DNA of 35,251 nucleotides from an uncultured Chitinophaga sp. GTDB taxonomy: Bacteria > Bacteroidota > Bacteroidia > Chitinophagales > Chitinophagaceae. Positions 33,601 through 35,251 of this stretch are shown piece after piece. The notes beneath the pieces were generated by a model. It made no database searches, was not told where the DNA came from, and was given only the letters and a program-made list of their open reading frames with translations. The stretch covers positions 1-35,251 of the forward strand of contig NZ_CALNBI010000145.1 in the NCBI RefSeq assembly GCF_937874145.1, given 5' to 3'. A program made the position numbers and the translations under genes. How positions within the stretch are numbered: the stretch's first letter is position 1; every line of letters starts with the position of its first letter.

Positions 33601-33832
33601 GCGCGATGCCCCTGTCGCTCGCGACTCGTATCGGGAAAATGGTTTACGCAATGCGGAAAAAGAAGAATTTCGAAACGCGGGCGCATTCGCACATATTGGG
33701 GCAGTTGAGGAATTGGGGCACCCGCCAATTTAAACCTGTTGGAAATTTTGAGTATATTGATTGCCGTTATCCCGGGGGTATCAATCCCGCATTCTATCAT
33801 CCTTAAACAAAAATTCCCTCGCACAATACCTT

Positions 33833-35251
33833 ATGAGATCCATAACGACGAAAATCACCATTGCTGCGCTTCTATTCCTCTATCCGCTGGCTACTGCGGC
33901 CCAATCGGATGTTCCTGTACTCCACGCCGGGACGATCAACGTCAGCGGTGAAGTAACGATCCCGGAAAAGCTCCGGAAAGACAGTACCTGGCTGCATCTG
34001 ACGATCCCGCAAGTATTCACGGGCGAATACAAAGTATATAGAGCCCTCCTCGATCGCAACGGCCGGTTTCAGCTGAAAGTCAATACCACGACAAACATGG
34101 TGAGAGGCATCGCCGGAACGGACATCAACCAGGAATCCATAATAACCATCCTGCTGAAGACCGGCACGGAAAATAAAATCACATTTGGATACGACGAAGA
34201 AGGCACGGTCAACAAAGCCCGCGTCAGCGAGTTTCCTGCATTCACGGAAGATGACCTGCTGTTCAGCCAGCGGAAATTCGACGATGTGATCGCTTACAAA
34301 TCCGGGAAACAGCGCGAAGTCCTGTTCGACAAACCCTTCAGCAGCTACGTAAACTATGCCAACAACGTTATCGCAGACAGGCGTTTCCTGCTCGATAAAC
34401 CGCCGTTTGTTTCCGACAGGATGAAAGACATCCTCTTTCGCGAGTATTCCCTGGCCTTGATTTTTACACATGTGTTCTATTACCGTTCCGAAATGGTGAG
34501 CAATTACAAATACTTCCATGCCGGAGTATTGCCGGACAGCGCTGTAATACAGACGCCCGTCCGCCAGGATTACGCTTTCCTCAAAACCCTCGACCTGCGT
34601 AATCCTCTTTACCTGATGAATTATACTTACCCGGCATTCGCCAGAGAAATGTTGCAAAATGAAACGCTCAACCTGCCGCCTGTAGGGGAAATGCCTGTGC
34701 GCGACTGGCTTGCGCAGGTAAAATCGCTCCTGCGCCCGCTGCTGGGGTTTGATGAGGGCCAGTTCTATGACATCCTCGCCGGTAATGCATTCGGATTGCA
34801 ATTCGAACAGGAAGTAAAGCCTTTAACTTCCGTCCAGGAGGAAAACATCAAAAAATATTACAAAGGGAGCGACATGCAAAAGATCCTCCTTCGCCGGAAC
34901 CAGGAAATCGTTGAGCGCGCGCGGCTGAAGGATGCAGTGGTGGTCCGTCCCACACCCGCAGTATCTCCTGACAGCCTGATGTCCGCCATTATTTCCCGGT
35001 ACAAGGGGAAAACGGTGGTGGTTGATTTCTGGGCTACCTGGTGCGCCCCCTGCCTGGAAGCCATAGAGGAATCCCGGTCTTTGAAAAAAGAACTGGCGGG
35101 GAAAGACGTCGTGTTTATCTACATCAGCAATCCATCATCCCCCAAAAAGCAATGGGAGCAACATATCCAGGGCATCGGCGGGGAGCAGTATTACCTCACG
35201 AGAGGAGAATGGGAGCATATTATGGACACCCACAATTTCAGTGGGATTCCC
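33833..35251 (+). CDS. TlpA-like thiol-disulfide oxidoreductase, partial (3' end beyond window)
   Basis: An ATG at 33833 opens 473 codons that run off the right edge without a stop. A signal peptide (about 1-23, ending ATAAQ) predicts a periplasmic protein. A long N-terminal region (about 25-360) of beta and helical structure is like the DUF4369 or similar domain seen in TlpA-type proteins of Bacteroidota. A thioredoxin domain starts at about 385, with VVDFWATWCAPCLEAI and redox Cys404 and Cys407. It would reduce disulfides of periplasmic proteins. It is divergent from the TonB receptor, sharing a 274-bp gap. The full length cannot be judged. Confidence 0.87.
   Translation, partial: MRSITTKITIAALLFLYPLATAAQSDVPVLHAGTINVSGEVTIPEKLRKDSTWLHLTIPQVFTGEYKVYRALLDRNGRFQLKVNTTTNMVRGIAGTDINQESIITILLKTGTENKITFGYDEEGTVNKARVSEFPAFTEDDLLFSQRKFDDVIAYKSGKQREVLFDKPFSSYVNYANNVIADRRFLLDKPPFVSDRMKDILFREYSLALIFTHVFYYRSEMVSNYKYFHAGVLPDSAVIQTPVRQDYAFLKTLDLRNPLYLMNYTYPAFAREMLQNETLNLPPVGEMPVRDWLAQVKSLLRPLLGFDEGQFYDILAGNAFGLQFEQEVKPLTSVQEENIKKYYKGSDMQKILLRRNQEIVERARLKDAVVVRPTPAVSPDSLMSAIISRYKGKTVVVDFWATWCAPCLEAIEESRSLKKELAGKDVVFIYISNPSSPKKQWEQHIQGIGGEQYYLTRGEWEHIMDTHNFSGIP

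Overview
The window looks like a chromosomal segment from a Bacteroidota bacterium, most probably of the family Chitinophagaceae (Chitinophaga-like). This is inferred from several things: a 1,763-residue secreted enzyme with SprB-type repeats and a C-terminal type IX secretion (T9SS) sorting domain; a SusC-like TonB receptor with an N-terminal carboxypeptidase-regulatory domain; signal peptides ending in ANAQ or AAAQ; promoters of the form TTG-N(17-22)-TAnnTTTG; few Shine-Dalgarno sequences; and moderately high GC. I saw no rRNA, tRNA, CRISPR array, prophage or insertion sequence.

Layout. 1-6812: a partial ZU5-like lipoprotein (-), an acyl-CoA desaturase, a gamma-glutamyltransferase-family enzyme, a tight redox trio (peroxiredoxin, DsbA-like protein, thioredoxin), an SMP-30/gluconolactonase-like protein, and an orphan ABC ATPase (-). 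6813-7171: a gap with a possible 38-residue gene and a perfect palindrome. 7172-12463: the giant GH44 glycanase, followed by strong terminators. 12610-16585: an Arg/Asn-rich repeat protein (-), a NarL-type response regulator with a LytS-type kinase, a pentapeptide-repeat protein and an OmpA-like lipoprotein (-).

16677-23968 (-): a compact five-gene operon, in transcription order SWIM zinc-finger protein, DUF5691 protein, MoxR-like AAA+ ATPase, DUF5682 protein and VWA-domain protein. This is the strongest candidate in the window for a poorly described multi-component system. The DUF5682 protein carries motifs resembling the TraB/TIKI/EreA metal-dependent hydrolase fold, so the operon may join an ATPase and MIDAS-adaptor chaperone pair to an enzyme.

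24202-35251: a MerR/TipAS regulator with its own promoter, a Fpg/Nei glycosylase followed by a GH43-like hydrolase (-), a HopJ-family protein, an SDR broken by a one-base frameshift next to a ketopantoate reductase (-), an unrecognised lipoprotein (-), an epoxide hydrolase with an odd N-terminus, a TonB-dependent siderophore-type receptor (-), and a TlpA-like thiol-disulfide protein cut off by the window end.

Most loci are independent housekeeping or accessory genes. Clear co-transcription is seen for the redox trio, the five-gene operon, the glycosylase/GH43 pair and the reductase/SDR pair. The kinase and response regulator probably work together.
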